From Zhenpiania hominis (GTDB lineage Bacteria; Bacillota; Clostridia; Peptostreptococcales; Anaerovoracaceae): 60,868 nt of DNA. Below the pieces are notes generated by a model. It saw only the letters and a program-made list of their open reading frames with translations, searched no databases and was not told the origin of the DNA. This document shows, one piece after another, positions 1-8,477 of this stretch (position 1 is the first letter of the stretch; every line of letters begins with the position of its first letter). Both the position numbers and the translations under genes were made by a program. The DNA is taken from positions 1 to 60,868 of the forward strand of contig NZ_JACRYT010000018.1 of NCBI RefSeq assembly GCF_014333425.1, in the 5' to 3' direction.

Positions 1-32
1 ACCGGCACAAATCCATCCATAATTCTCTATTT

Positions 33-113
33 TTGTAAAAGTAAAATCCATCCTGTAGACTTAACTCTTACAACATGGATTTTACTCTTACAAACTGGAC
101 GTTATTTTTACAA
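33..113. repeat. 20-bp phased repeats at left edge (possible IS end or operator array)
   Basis: Read on the minus strand, the motif TTGTAA(G/A)A(G/A)T(T/A)A recurs with its 5' base at 113, 93 and 73, an exact 20-base period. A fourth copy at 33-51 is inverted, and 33-51 against 75-93 form a 19-bp inverted repeat with one mismatch. Regular two-turn spacing fits either several transposase sites at the end of an IS21-like element lying to the left, or a regulator array for a gene beyond the window. No coding sequence accompanies it here, so the identity is open. Confidence 0.45.
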
Positions 114-158
114 GTCACCTTCCGATTTTTCTGCCGTTTTTCAGGTTTCATCCCTTCA

Positions 159-1379
159 TTAAGCGTCCGCTCCGCCAGGCTGATCATTCGATGTGGCGTC
201 ATCCGCACCCGCGTCATCCTGCTGGCTCATATCTTCCTCCGGTGAGGGTTCAGCCTGAGTTGCCTCAGTTGCCTCTGTCGTCTGCTCAGACTGAGTTTCC
301 TGCGTGGACTCTGTTTCTTCTCCCGCAACCTTCGCGTTGTCATAGATAAACTCGCCGACTTTGTTAAAGGTCAGCGCAAGTTCAATATAGGTATCCATAT
401 CCTGCCCAAATGTCTCCACAAACGTCTCATCGTCCTGATAACCCGCGTCTTCCAGCTGTGTTCTGAGTTCGTCCTCTTCTTCATCGGTATAGCTCAGATC
501 TTCCTTTTCCGCGATATCATACATGACCATCTGCTCTTTCACATAGGCCTGGGCCGTTTCTTTATTCTCAGTATTGTACTCCTCTTCGGATTCAATTCCG
601 TACTGCTCCCAGAGATCTTTGAGTTCCATGCCATTGTTATCCGCCATAGCCTGATACTGGGTCTCGATCTCTTCCACATATTTGTTTACTTCGTCTTCCG
701 GATATTTGATGACTTCGGAGCTTTCCACCACCTGGCTCCAGAGATCGCTGATGGCATCACTTTTGGCCTGGTCTTCTTTTTCCTTGTAAAGTTCGTCTCT
801 GACCTGCTGTTCATATTCGGCAGTTGTCTCCACATCGCTGTTGTCCGCTACCCACGCGTCATTATACTCCGGAATCGTTTCTTTGACAATGTGGTTAATC
901 GTTACTGTAAATACCACATCCTTACCGGCTACTTCCGAGCTGTTATAGTCATCCGGGAACTTCAGGTTCAGGGTCTGGGTGGATCCTACCGGTTTTCCGA
1001 TAAGCCCGTCCTCGAATCCGTCAATGAATTGTCCGGATCCGATGGTCAAATCCGTGTCTTCCGCGCTGCCGCCGGAAAAGGTCTCTCCGTCAATTTTTCC
1101 TTCATAATCAATATTGACGGTATCGTTTTTAGCGACGGTTCCTTCTTTTACTTCTTCCGTTGTCTTCGTATCTTCCACATTCGCTTCTACCTGCGTGCTG
1201 ACCTCCTCATCGGAAACCGACACTTCGATTTTCTCCATTTCCAAGCCCTTATAGTTTGCCGTTTTCACATACTCGGATAAATCGTACCCGCTGTAAGGAT
1301 TATCGCTGCCGCATCCGGTAAGCCCCAGACTGACAGCCAAACACATCATTAACACAAACGGAATGATTCTTTTTTTCAT
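159..1379 (-). CDS. trigger-factor-like FKBP peptidyl-prolyl isomerase lipoprotein
   Basis: The 406-aa product begins with a lipoprotein signal ending in LTGC, with the lipidated cysteine at residue 23. An FKBP-type isomerase domain follows (about residues 84-165, with the core IDYEGKIDGETFSGG and the VGSTQ turn), then a helical region resembling the trigger factor C-terminal chaperone domain (about 170-340). The last 50 residues are an acidic Thr/Glu/Gln-rich tail. Cytosolic trigger factor also carries an N-terminal ribosome-binding domain, which is replaced here by the lipid anchor. The protein therefore probably acts outside the membrane as a folding factor, analogous to PrsA. The ATG at 1379 is preceded by an AGAGGA ribosome site. 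The FKBP call is firm; the extracellular role is inferred. Confidence 0.88.
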   Translation of the reverse strand: MKKRIIPFVLMMCLAVSLGLTGCGSDNPYSGYDLSEYVKTANYKGLEMEKIEVSVSDEEVSTQVEANVEDTKTTEEVKEGTVAKNDTVNIDYEGKIDGETFSGGSAEDTDLTIGSGQFIDGFEDGLIGKPVGSTQTLNLKFPDDYNSSEVAGKDVVFTVTINHIVKETIPEYNDAWVADNSDVETTAEYEQQVRDELYKEKEDQAKSDAISDLWSQVVESSEVIKYPEDEVNKYVEEIETQYQAMADNNGMELKDLWEQYGIESEEEYNTENKETAQAYVKEQMVMYDIAEKEDLSYTDEEEDELRTQLEDAGYQDDETFVETFGQDMDTYIELALTFNKVGEFIYDNAKVAGEETESTQETQSEQTTEATEATQAEPSPEEDMSQQDDAGADDATSNDQPGGADA

Positions 1380-1485
1380 AATATCCTCTTTCCTTTTTTC
1401 ATAATTTATCAGATTCTAACACATCTTGCACACATTGAAAAGAACCTGTTCCTATTCTTCACACAGCCGCCACAATACTTTTGTA

Positions 1486-2148
1486 TCAGAGCGCTTTGTG
1501 GATCTCTTCCATCCTCCGGTCTACTTCCGCCATAGCATTGGCGCAGTCTTTCAATTCTTCTTCCATTTCCGGCGTAATTCCACCGCTGCGCTTATATTTC
1601 AGTTCATGCTCCAGACTGGCCCAAGTGTCCATAGCAATGGTCCGCAGCTGAATCTCCACCGGCACCATCTCTGTTTTATCCGACAGAAAGACCGGAATTT
1701 CCACCACCAGATGAAGACTGCGATATCCGCTTTCCTTCGGTTCTTTTATGTAGTCTCTCCGCCGGATCAATTTGATGTCGTCCTGTTTGAGCAGCAAGGA
1801 AGCTACCGCGTATACATCATCAATATAGTTGCAGATTACCCGAATTCCAGCCATATCCGTGATTTGATAAATGGACGCGATCTCAATCTCCAGCCCTTTC
1901 CTCTCCAATTTTTCAAAAAGGCTCCGGGGGGATTTCAATCTGCACTCCATATGATGGATCGGGTTATAATCATAGCGCACTTGAAACTCATCGTCCAAAA
2001 TTTCCAGCTTTGTACTGACCTCCCGTATCGCCGCATGATATGTGTTTCTGAGCAGAATAAAATCCTGAAATTCTTCCATCAGCGGTTTTAAAGCTCCCGG
2101 AACCACATCTTCATCTAAATGAAAATTATCTTTTTTTTCAATGATCAT
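1486..2148 (-). CDS. small alarmone synthetase (GTP pyrophosphokinase, RelQ/RelP type)
   Basis: At 220 aa this is a single-domain (p)ppGpp synthetase that transfers pyrophosphate from ATP to GDP or GTP. The RelA/SpoT synthetase core is visible: ITDMAGIRVIC, then RRRDYIKEPKESGYRSLH with the G-loop YRSLH, and VEIQLRTIAMDTWASLEHELKYK. There is no N-terminal HD hydrolase and no C-terminal TGS or ACT region, so it is not the long bifunctional Rel. Small synthetases of this type are controlled mainly by transcription in response to envelope or other stress. An AGGAG lies 12 bases before the ATG. It is monocistronic as far as spacing shows. RelP and RelQ cannot be separated by eye. Confidence 0.9.
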   Translation of the reverse strand: MIIEKKDNFHLDEDVVPGALKPLMEEFQDFILLRNTYHAAIREVSTKLEILDDEFQVRYDYNPIHHMECRLKSPRSLFEKLERKGLEIEIASIYQITDMAGIRVICNYIDDVYAVASLLLKQDDIKLIRRRDYIKEPKESGYRSLHLVVEIPVFLSDKTEMVPVEIQLRTIAMDTWASLEHELKYKRSGGITPEMEEELKDCANAMAEVDRRMEEIHKAL

Positions 2149-2266
2149 TTTGTTTTCGTTCTCCTGTCTTAGTTCTCAGTAATTACACAATTATAATTAT
2201 TGTACACTAAAATCCCTCTTTTTTGTATAGAGGTTTTCTTAAAATTTCATAAAAGCGAACTCTGTT

Positions 2267-2908
2267 TCACTGGAGGAGTGTGAAATGATTCTTTTTAAAG
2301 TCGATCATACCTTCGCCCCGCATCCGGGAAAGTTCCGCAGACATAGCGCTCCGATCTACGGACAGATAATCAGCCAGTTCCTGGCGGTTAAAAGGGATAT
2401 CAAAGCTGCTGCTTTTTTTCATAAAAGCCTGTGTTGACAAATAAGATAAAAGCTTTTCCCTAGTTGAGCGCTTTGTAATATGCTCCATCTTCTGCATCAA
2501 CATAATATTTTTCTCCGCGAGGATTCTTGTCATATTTTTGATCACTTTTGAATGGAATTCACAGGAAGAAGGGCAAGTTGTTAAAAGCTTCTGGTAATCA
2601 AAAAGAAGTACTCTGGTCTGCTCCGCGGCAACGACACTGATGGGTACCGGTACGATTTCCGCGCAGGCAAAGGCTTCTCCGAAAATATCGCCTGGCCCTA
2701 TAACTTCAATAATCGCCCGGTTTCCCCAGTAATCTTCCTTTATAATCTGAAGAGTCCCTGTCTCCACCATTCCGGTCACAGGGTTTGAGATACCCGCGTT
2801 CAGAACAAAATCATGTTTAGAAAAGCACTGCTCTTTCGCAGAAAGACAGTTTAAAAGCGCCTTTATCTCCGCTTCCTGTATACCTTCAAATAATCTGGAT
2901 GTTTCCAT
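2267..2908 (-). CDS. Crp/Fnr family transcriptional regulator
   Basis: The 213-aa protein has an N-terminal cyclic-nucleotide-binding-type beta roll (about residues 20-115, with GDIFGEAFACAE) and a C-terminal winged helix of the Crp type (about 150-210, NRQELADYLSVDRSAMSAELSRM). It has the layout of anaerobe regulators such as HcpR or CprK rather than true CRP. I see no N-terminal cysteine cluster for an FNR iron-sulfur centre. The ATG at 2908 was chosen over an upstream in-frame start because it follows a GGGGAG ribosome site. A strong sigma-A promoter and a perfect 14-bp dyad precede it, which suggests autoregulation. The effector is unknown. Confidence 0.87.
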   Translation of the reverse strand: METSRLFEGIQEAEIKALLNCLSAKEQCFSKHDFVLNAGISNPVTGMVETGTLQIIKEDYWGNRAIIEVIGPGDIFGEAFACAEIVPVPISVVAAEQTRVLLFDYQKLLTTCPSSCEFHSKVIKNMTRILAEKNIMLMQKMEHITKRSTREKLLSYLSTQAFMKKSSSFDIPFNRQELADYLSVDRSAMSAELSRMRGEGMIDFKKNHFTLLQ

Positions 2909-2923
2909 AAACTCCCCACTTCT

Positions 2924-2937
2924 GTTGTAAATACAAC
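2924..2937. promoter_or_regulatory. GTTGTA-N2-TACAAC operator dyad
   Basis: A perfect 6-2-6 inverted repeat lies just downstream of the predicted transcription start and 16 bases before the ATG of the Crp/Fnr gene. Its position would block initiation if bound, which fits autorepression. Confidence 0.5.
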
Positions 2938-2948
2938 TTTTTTCTTCG

Positions 2949-2977
2949 AGTATACTGTAGAAAAGGCGCCAAGTCAA
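2949..2977 (-). promoter_or_regulatory. sigma-A promoter of the Crp/Fnr gene
   Basis: TTGACT (2972-2977), a 17-base spacer and TATACT (2949-2954) form a near-consensus promoter in the gap after the phoH-like stop codon. The regulator therefore has its own start site. Confidence 0.75.
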
Positions 2978-2983
2978 ATTTAT

Positions 2984-4363
2984 CTACATTCTCTGGGCGG
3001 CGTCCCATGCCAGGTCAGAGCGCTCACACTCATTGGCGTTCATCGTAATTTGAACGCACAGCGGACTACCCTTCATCTTTTCTGCCGCAAAGCTGAGCCC
3101 GTTTGTCCTCTCATCTAAGAAAGGCTGATCGATTTGTTCCGGATCTCCTAGAAGTATCACCTTTGTACCTTTTCCCACGCGGGTAATAATACCCTTCGCC
3201 TGAATCGGGCTCAGATTCTGCGCCTCGTCTATTACAAGCCAAGTATGAGAGATAGAACGCCCTCTGATAAAATTAATCGCCTCTGCCGTTACAATCCCCG
3301 CGTCAAAGAGATAATCAATTTTTCCTCGCAGTTCCTTTTCGTCTTCGAGCATAGACGTGCCGGTTTTGTCCTCCTGGCTCAACAGCACTTCCAAGTTGTC
3401 GATTACCGGCCGCAGCAAAGGAGAAATTTTTTCCTGTTCCGTTCCAGGAAGGAACCCGATCTCTTTGTCAAACTGGGCGTTTGATCTGCATACCAAAATC
3501 TTCCGATATTCCGGAGGAATATTTTCCAGAACTTTTGAAAGCCCTACTGCCATCGTGTAAAAAGTTTTCGCTGTTCCCGCCATACCTTTTACAATAACCA
3601 GCGGCGCTTCTTCCGCATCCATCATAAGAGCTTCCTGCAGAAAATACTGCCCCGCGTTTCTCGGCTTAACACCGTAAGGCTGCGCTTTCGCATAAGCAAG
3701 GGGGACAATTTTTCCCTTTTGGTATTTTCCAAGCATCGTTTTCTTTTCAAAAAGTTCCGAGCGCAGAATAAAAAACTGATTTTCTATCGGTTCCACTGGC
3801 TTATGCGTTCCGTCCTCTCCCATAACATACAAATCTTCAGGAAGCAGTCCTTTTTCCTTGAATTCTTCCATTTTCTCATCGGCGACATAGGCCTCCGCTC
3901 TGCCCGTATACTGCCGCTTTGATTCCGGAACCTGTTCTGTCGTAAAATCCTCAGCCTTCAGCCCCATCATCTGCGCTTTGATTCGGACCACGATATCCTT
4001 TGTAACTAAAATATTGGCAATTCCCTGATTTTCCAAACCTCTGCAAACTTTTAGAATTCGATTGTCGGGGCTGTCTTTTTTCAGGCTGTCCGGAAGCTCA
4101 ATATCTACACAGTTTAATTCCAGCCTCAGCATACCGCCGTCAGGAAGCTCTACACCCCGGGACAAGTCTCCTATCTGGCGGAGCTGTTCTAAAAACCGGA
4201 TAGCCTGTCTTGCGTTAGCTCCTTTCTCTCCCTCTGCTTTCTTCAGCCCGTCCAGCTCTTCCAGTGCCGCGACCGGCAAAACCACATCGTTGTTTTCAAA
4301 GGACCAGAGCGCATGCGGCGCCTGCACCAGTACATTCGTATCCAGCACATACGTCTTTTTCAT
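2984..4363 (-). CDS. PIN domain-PhoH ATPase fusion (YlaK type)
   Basis: The 459-aa product joins an N-terminal PIN nuclease domain (about residues 1-150, opening with YVLDTNVLVQAP and its acidic metal ligand) to a C-terminal PhoH-type P-loop ATPase (about 230-459). Walker B is WLVIDEAQNLSP. Walker A reads GMAGTAKT rather than the common GPAGTGKT, keeping the K-T pair. PIN-PhoH proteins are thought to couple RNA cleavage to ATP-driven unwinding. The ATG at 4363 has a GGGGGA site, whereas the upstream GTG at 4375 does not. It is separated from the next gene by a dedicated promoter. The family is certain, the cellular substrate unknown. Confidence 0.9.
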   Translation of the reverse strand: MKKTYVLDTNVLVQAPHALWSFENNDVVLPVAALEELDGLKKAEGEKGANARQAIRFLEQLRQIGDLSRGVELPDGGMLRLELNCVDIELPDSLKKDSPDNRILKVCRGLENQGIANILVTKDIVVRIKAQMMGLKAEDFTTEQVPESKRQYTGRAEAYVADEKMEEFKEKGLLPEDLYVMGEDGTHKPVEPIENQFFILRSELFEKKTMLGKYQKGKIVPLAYAKAQPYGVKPRNAGQYFLQEALMMDAEEAPLVIVKGMAGTAKTFYTMAVGLSKVLENIPPEYRKILVCRSNAQFDKEIGFLPGTEQEKISPLLRPVIDNLEVLLSQEDKTGTSMLEDEKELRGKIDYLFDAGIVTAEAINFIRGRSISHTWLVIDEAQNLSPIQAKGIITRVGKGTKVILLGDPEQIDQPFLDERTNGLSFAAEKMKGSPLCVQITMNANECERSDLAWDAAQRM

Positions 4364-4601
4364 AAAATCCCCCACTTTCGCTGTATTTATTCAGTTTCAT
4401 CTTATATAAAAGTGTATGCGCCTGCCCTGTTAAATACAAGCAGCTGTTTGTTAAAATCCCGTGAATCCATGTTAAATATGCGTTAAGAGAATTCAGAATA
4501 CCGCGGTTTCCAGTATAGAACTCAACCGATGAAGCTGGTCTCCCGCCATCATATGTGGTAAACTAATGTCATCACATTTTAGATAAAGGAAGCGAATTAG
4601 C

Positions 4602-5741
4602 ATGGAAGAATTGGAAAAGGTTCTGTATTCTGCTCTTTTTGAGCACACTCTGGTAAAAATGATATTCAGCAGCCCTCGCAAAAAATCTCTGCCTTATAAA
4701 AAAGTGACCCTCCGGCCGGTCCTGTTGCAGGACAAACCGATGTTTCAGGCAGAATTTCATTACGAAAAAAAAGCGATTCATGAAAATCTAGCGGAAGATG
4801 AGGCGTTGGAAGCCTGCGCCGCCTTTATTCTGCGTGATTTCAAGCAGATCAATATTTTTACCGAGGAGGAGGATGTCCAACTCCTTGCGGCAAAGCCGGA
4901 CCGACCGAGAATCATCCGCAAGCCCGCGACTCTCCGGCAGGAAAGTTTGTCCCATAACCACATCAAAAATTATACCATCGCTGAGGGAACGCCCTGCGAC
5001 TTTCTGATCCGTCTGGGTGTTATGAATCCGCAGGGGAAGGTCTTTCCCAGGCACTATTCGAAATTTCGCCAGATCAACCGGTTCCTGGAAATCCTGCAGG
5101 ATGTGTTTCCCAGCCTTTCCCAGGACAAAACCCGCCCTCTCCGTATCATCGATTTTGGCTGTGGAAAAGCATATCTGACCTTCGCGCTTTACCACTACCT
5201 TAGGACCATCCAAAATCGCAATGTGGAAATTGTCGGGCTGGATCTAAAAGAAGATGTCATCCGCTTTTGTAATCAGGTGGCTGCAGATCTTCATTACACC
5301 GATCTCAAGTTTCTCATGGGTGATATCGCGGACTATACAAATGATCACGCTGACATGGTTGTCACCCTCCATGCCTGTGATACAGCCACAGATTTTGCCT
5401 TAATCAACGCCGTGAAATGGAATACAAAGGTCATCCTTTCTGTCCCATGCTGCCAGCATGAATTGTTTGGACAGATCCGAAATGAGATTCACGAACCCAT
5501 GTTCAAACACGGCATTCTCAAAGATCGATTTACAGAGATTCTTACTGACGGTCTCCGGGGCCTGAAATTGGAGGCCTGCGGATATGATGTGGCAATGATT
5601 GAATTTACCAGCCTGGAACACACTTCAAAAAATATTATGATCCGCGCGGTCAAAAATGGAAAAGAAAACAGCCGGGCGGCAGCGGAATACGAACGGCTGA
5701 AGGAATTTTACCGCGTGCACCCCACCATCGACAGTCTGTAG
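4602..5741 (+). CDS. class I SAM-dependent methyltransferase (Methyltransf_32 type)
   Basis: The 379-aa protein carries a Rossmann methyltransferase core in its middle. Motif I is IIDFGCGKAYLTFALYHYL, and the later VPCCQHEL segment is typical of the RRNAD1/GSTCD-like group. The first about 150 residues have no recognised fold. Related proteins are predicted RNA or protein methyltransferases without a settled substrate. AAAGGAAG lies upstream of the ATG. It is divergent from the PhoH gene and ends in a bidirectional terminator shared with the antiporter gene. Confidence 0.8.
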   Translation: MEELEKVLYSALFEHTLVKMIFSSPRKKSLPYKKVTLRPVLLQDKPMFQAEFHYEKKAIHENLAEDEALEACAAFILRDFKQINIFTEEEDVQLLAAKPDRPRIIRKPATLRQESLSHNHIKNYTIAEGTPCDFLIRLGVMNPQGKVFPRHYSKFRQINRFLEILQDVFPSLSQDKTRPLRIIDFGCGKAYLTFALYHYLRTIQNRNVEIVGLDLKEDVIRFCNQVAADLHYTDLKFLMGDIADYTNDHADMVVTLHACDTATDFALINAVKWNTKVILSVPCCQHELFGQIRNEIHEPMFKHGILKDRFTEILTDGLRGLKLEACGYDVAMIEFTSLEHTSKNIMIRAVKNGKENSRAAAEYERLKEFYRVHPTIDSL

Positions 5742-5751
5742 TGATAAAATA

Positions 5752-5795
5752 AAAAACAGCCGGGCAGAAGCTCATGTTTTCTGTCCGGCTGTTTT
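5752..5795. terminator. bidirectional intrinsic terminator
   Basis: A 15-bp stem (AAAACAGCCGG arm at 5752-5766 against 5781-5795, one mismatch), flanked by A and T runs, sits between the convergent methyltransferase and NhaC genes. Confidence 0.85.
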
Positions 5796-5808
5796 CATAT
5801 TCTTAGTT

Positions 5809-7146
5809 TTAAAGCTTAATTCTTTCCGCAAGCTCTTCCTGTATTTCCTTTTCCTCCTCTTTCTTTCCTTTTGGAGTAAAATTCTGCGGTCTGAAGATGA
5901 TGAACAAAATCGCGCACACAGCCATCAGCGCCGGATAGTACAGGTTTGGAATAATATTCAGCGGAGTCAGTCCCACCAGGGCGGCGGCTGTCAGAAGCTG
6001 CGCGCCATAAGGAATTAAACCCTGGCCTACGGAAGCAAAAATATCCAGAAGCGATGCCACCCTCTTTGGTTCCACGCCAAACTCATCACCGATTTCCTTT
6101 GCGATTGGACCTGCCATCACAATGGCCACTGTATTATTGGCTGTGCAAAGATCCACCAACAGAACCAGGAGAGCGATTCCGAACTCAGCTCCCCGTTTTC
6201 CTTTTGTACGCTTTTTAATCGTATCGATAATCAAATTGATTCCGCCATTCTCCTTAATTAAGGAAACAATACAAGCCACAATCAGAGAAATAATCGAAAT
6301 TTCAAACAAACCAGTCATTCCGTCACCGATCGCGGTAAAGCTTTCCAGCAAAGTAAATTCTCCGTAAGCGACTCCCACAATCATAGATAGAATAATTCCA
6401 GAAATCAGCACCAGGAATACATTGAATCCAATCAGCGCGCCGATTAGAACCACCAGGTACGGAATCACCTGGACAAAGTTGTAATCGTAAGATGCCTGGG
6501 AATTATAACTCATTCCCAGGGTCTGAATGAAAAATAGAATCACCGTCACAACCGCAGCAGGAAGAACAATGAAAAAATTCTGCTTAAACTTATCTTTCAT
6601 TTCACAGCCCTGCGTCCGTACAGCAGCGATCGTTGTATCCGAAATCATAGACAGATTATCTCCAAACATGGCGCCACATACTACAGCTCCAATGCAGATG
6701 GCCAAAGGGAATCCTGTCTGCTGTGAGACACCTAGAGCAATGGGGGCCAGCGCGGTAATCGTTCCCATCGATGTCCCCATGGAGAGAGAAATAAAGCACC
6801 CGATCACAAATAGCCCCGGAACCATAAACTGGGGAGGCATTACAGACAGACCAAAATTAACGGTGCTGTCCACACCACCCGCGGCAGTCACCACTCCGGA
6901 AAAAGCTCCCGCAACAATGAAAATCAGAATCATCGTAATGATATTCACATCTCCCGCGCCTTTCGCTATGATAGACAGTTTCTCGTCAAAGGTCAGCTTT
7001 CTATTCTGCAGCATTCCCACAAACAAGGCAGCTACAAAAGCCACCAGCGCGGGCATTCCATAGAAATCCCCGCTTATAATTCCTACTCCGGCAAATAGTA
7101 CAATAAATACAATAAAGGGCAGCAGGGCCCAGCCGCGTCTTTTCAT
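5809..7146 (-). CDS. NhaC family Na+/H+ antiporter or organic-solute antiporter
   Basis: The 445-aa integral membrane protein has about eleven hydrophobic segments spread over its length and the NhaC-family features MGTSMGTITALAPIALG and GDNLSMISDTTIAA. The C terminus is a charged cytoplasmic tail. Family members exchange Na+ for H+, or malate or lactate for Na+ and H+ (MleN), so the substrate is not fixed by sequence. The start at 7146 has a GAGGAG site. It is one of three NhaC-family genes in this window and shows no partner enzyme next to it. Confidence 0.88.
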   Translation of the reverse strand: MKRRGWALLPFIVFIVLFAGVGIISGDFYGMPALVAFVAALFVGMLQNRKLTFDEKLSIIAKGAGDVNIITMILIFIVAGAFSGVVTAAGGVDSTVNFGLSVMPPQFMVPGLFVIGCFISLSMGTSMGTITALAPIALGVSQQTGFPLAICIGAVVCGAMFGDNLSMISDTTIAAVRTQGCEMKDKFKQNFFIVLPAAVVTVILFFIQTLGMSYNSQASYDYNFVQVIPYLVVLIGALIGFNVFLVLISGIILSMIVGVAYGEFTLLESFTAIGDGMTGLFEISIISLIVACIVSLIKENGGINLIIDTIKKRTKGKRGAEFGIALLVLLVDLCTANNTVAIVMAGPIAKEIGDEFGVEPKRVASLLDIFASVGQGLIPYGAQLLTAAALVGLTPLNIIPNLYYPALMAVCAILFIIFRPQNFTPKGKKEEEKEIQEELAERIKL

Positions 7147-7191
7147 AATCCGCTCCTCATTTCTATATCTTTCAGATTCTCCGTATTCTAA

Positions 7192-7719
7192 TCATCCGAT
7201 CAGCGGATAACTAGTAAAATGGAACATCTTTGCAACCACACTACTTGGAAACATATGAATCCTTTTATTCATTGTGCCCGCAATCCGATTGTAAAAAGAG
7301 CCCACATGAGCAATATTCCGATCCGCCTCTTCAATCTGCCGCCTCAGCCGAAGATAGCTTTTATCCTTCTTTCTCTTCTCATCCATATCCAACGCGAAAA
7401 AAAGAGTCTCAATGGTCTCCGCCACTGCGCTTTCACAAAGAATTCGTTCGTCCGCGCTTTGAGCTGCTTCCGCAAGCTGTACGGCATCGGAAACATTCCG
7501 CAGGATATCTCTCCAATCATCTCCCCCGGGACTTTTTTCCGCCAGCTTCACAAATCGGCTCAAAAGCTCCCGCCTTCTTTTCATGTAGACCTCAGTAGTC
7601 AAAAAAGCTTCCTCCGCGCTGTTTCGCAAACGAACAAAGCCCTTATAGGACATGATCAGCCAGAAAGCAAATACAGCCGCCAGCAGAAAAATCGCAGCCA
7701 CGATACTTATTGATGACAT
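7192..7719 (-). CDS. LemA family membrane protein
   Basis: At 175 aa the protein has a single N-terminal transmembrane helix (about residues 3-25) and the LemA pattern: YKGFVRLRNSAEEAF and KRRRELL near the front, SFYNR and FPSSVVAKMFHF near the end. LemA proteins are helical coiled coils facing outward; their function is unclear. The ATG at 7719 is preceded by GGGAGG. The gene follows ung by 14 bases and may be cotranscribed with it. It is a diverged member of the family. Confidence 0.78.
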   Translation of the reverse strand: MSSISIVAAIFLLAAVFAFWLIMSYKGFVRLRNSAEEAFLTTEVYMKRRRELLSRFVKLAEKSPGGDDWRDILRNVSDAVQLAEAAQSADERILCESAVAETIETLFFALDMDEKRKKDKSYLRLRRQIEEADRNIAHVGSFYNRIAGTMNKRIHMFPSSVVAKMFHFTSYPLIG

Positions 7720-7733
7720 AAACACAGCCTCCC

Positions 7734-8405
7734 TTACTCCGGAATTTTCCACTCTACCGGATCTTTTCCAAAGCGCCGCAGAAAGGCGTTGGTTTTCGAA
7801 AAGTATTGTTTACCCCAAAAACCTCTCCCTGCTCCCAGAGGGCTTGGATGCGCTCCTTCAAGGATCAGATGGCGGTTATTCGTAATAAGAGCTTTCTTTG
7901 CTCTCGCGTTTCCTCCCCATAAGATGAACACCATGGGATCCTCTCGATCGTTCAAAAGTTTAATCACCCGATCCGTGAAAATCTCCCATCCCTTCCCTTT
8001 ATGAGAATTTGATTGCCCTCTCCGAACGGTTAGCACCGTATTTAAAAGAAGTACCCCGTTTTTAGCCCAGCTTTCCAAACATCCGTGATTCGGAGGTTCG
8101 ATTCCCAAATCGTCTTTCAGTTCCTGAAAGATATTTACAAGCGATGGCGGCGGAGGCACCGGTTTCTGCACAGAAAAACAAAGACCATGAGCCTGTCCCG
8201 GCTGATGGTATGGATCCTGCCCCAAAATAACCGCTTTTACCTCCTTATAAGACGTAAATTTCAGCGCATTGAAAATATCATACATATTCGGATAAACCGT
8301 TTGGGTCTTGTATTCTTTAATCAAAAATGTTCTTAATCTCTGATAATAATCTTTTTCAAATTCTCCATCTAGGATCGTGTCCCAGTCATTTCCTATGTTC
8401 ACCAT
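7734..8405 (-). CDS. ung: uracil-DNA glycosylase
   Basis: This 223-aa family-1 enzyme removes uracil from DNA and opens base-excision repair. The catalytic water-activating loop GQDPYHQPGQAHGLCFSV, the uracil pocket FILWGGNARAKK and the DNA-intercalating loop GAHPSPLGAGRGFWG are all intact. Length is normal for Ung. The N terminus (IGNDWD) matches other clostridial Ung proteins, which fixes the ATG at 8405, yet no ribosome site precedes it. Instead a -10 box ends seven bases upstream, so the mRNA may be leaderless. Confidence 0.96.
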   Translation of the reverse strand: MVNIGNDWDTILDGEFEKDYYQRLRTFLIKEYKTQTVYPNMYDIFNALKFTSYKEVKAVILGQDPYHQPGQAHGLCFSVQKPVPPPPSLVNIFQELKDDLGIEPPNHGCLESWAKNGVLLLNTVLTVRRGQSNSHKGKGWEIFTDRVIKLLNDREDPMVFILWGGNARAKKALITNNRHLILEGAHPSPLGAGRGFWGKQYFSKTNAFLRRFGKDPVEWKIPE

Positions 8406-8411
8406 ATTGTT

Positions 8412-8440
8412 ATTATAGCGAACTTACCTGGAAAAAACAA
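8412..8440 (-). promoter_or_regulatory. ung promoter, predicted leaderless start
   Basis: TTGTTT (8435-8440), 17 bases and TATAAT (8412-8417) place the transcription start on or next to the A of the ung ATG at 8405. Confidence 0.6.
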
Positions 8441-8477
8441 GCAATACTTATAGGCTGAGGGCCGTCCGCCTGAAACT

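Noticed and set aside
8093..8112. GGTTCGATTCCC, resembling a tRNA T arm
   Set aside because: It is coding sequence of ung with no acceptor stem or anticodon arm around it.
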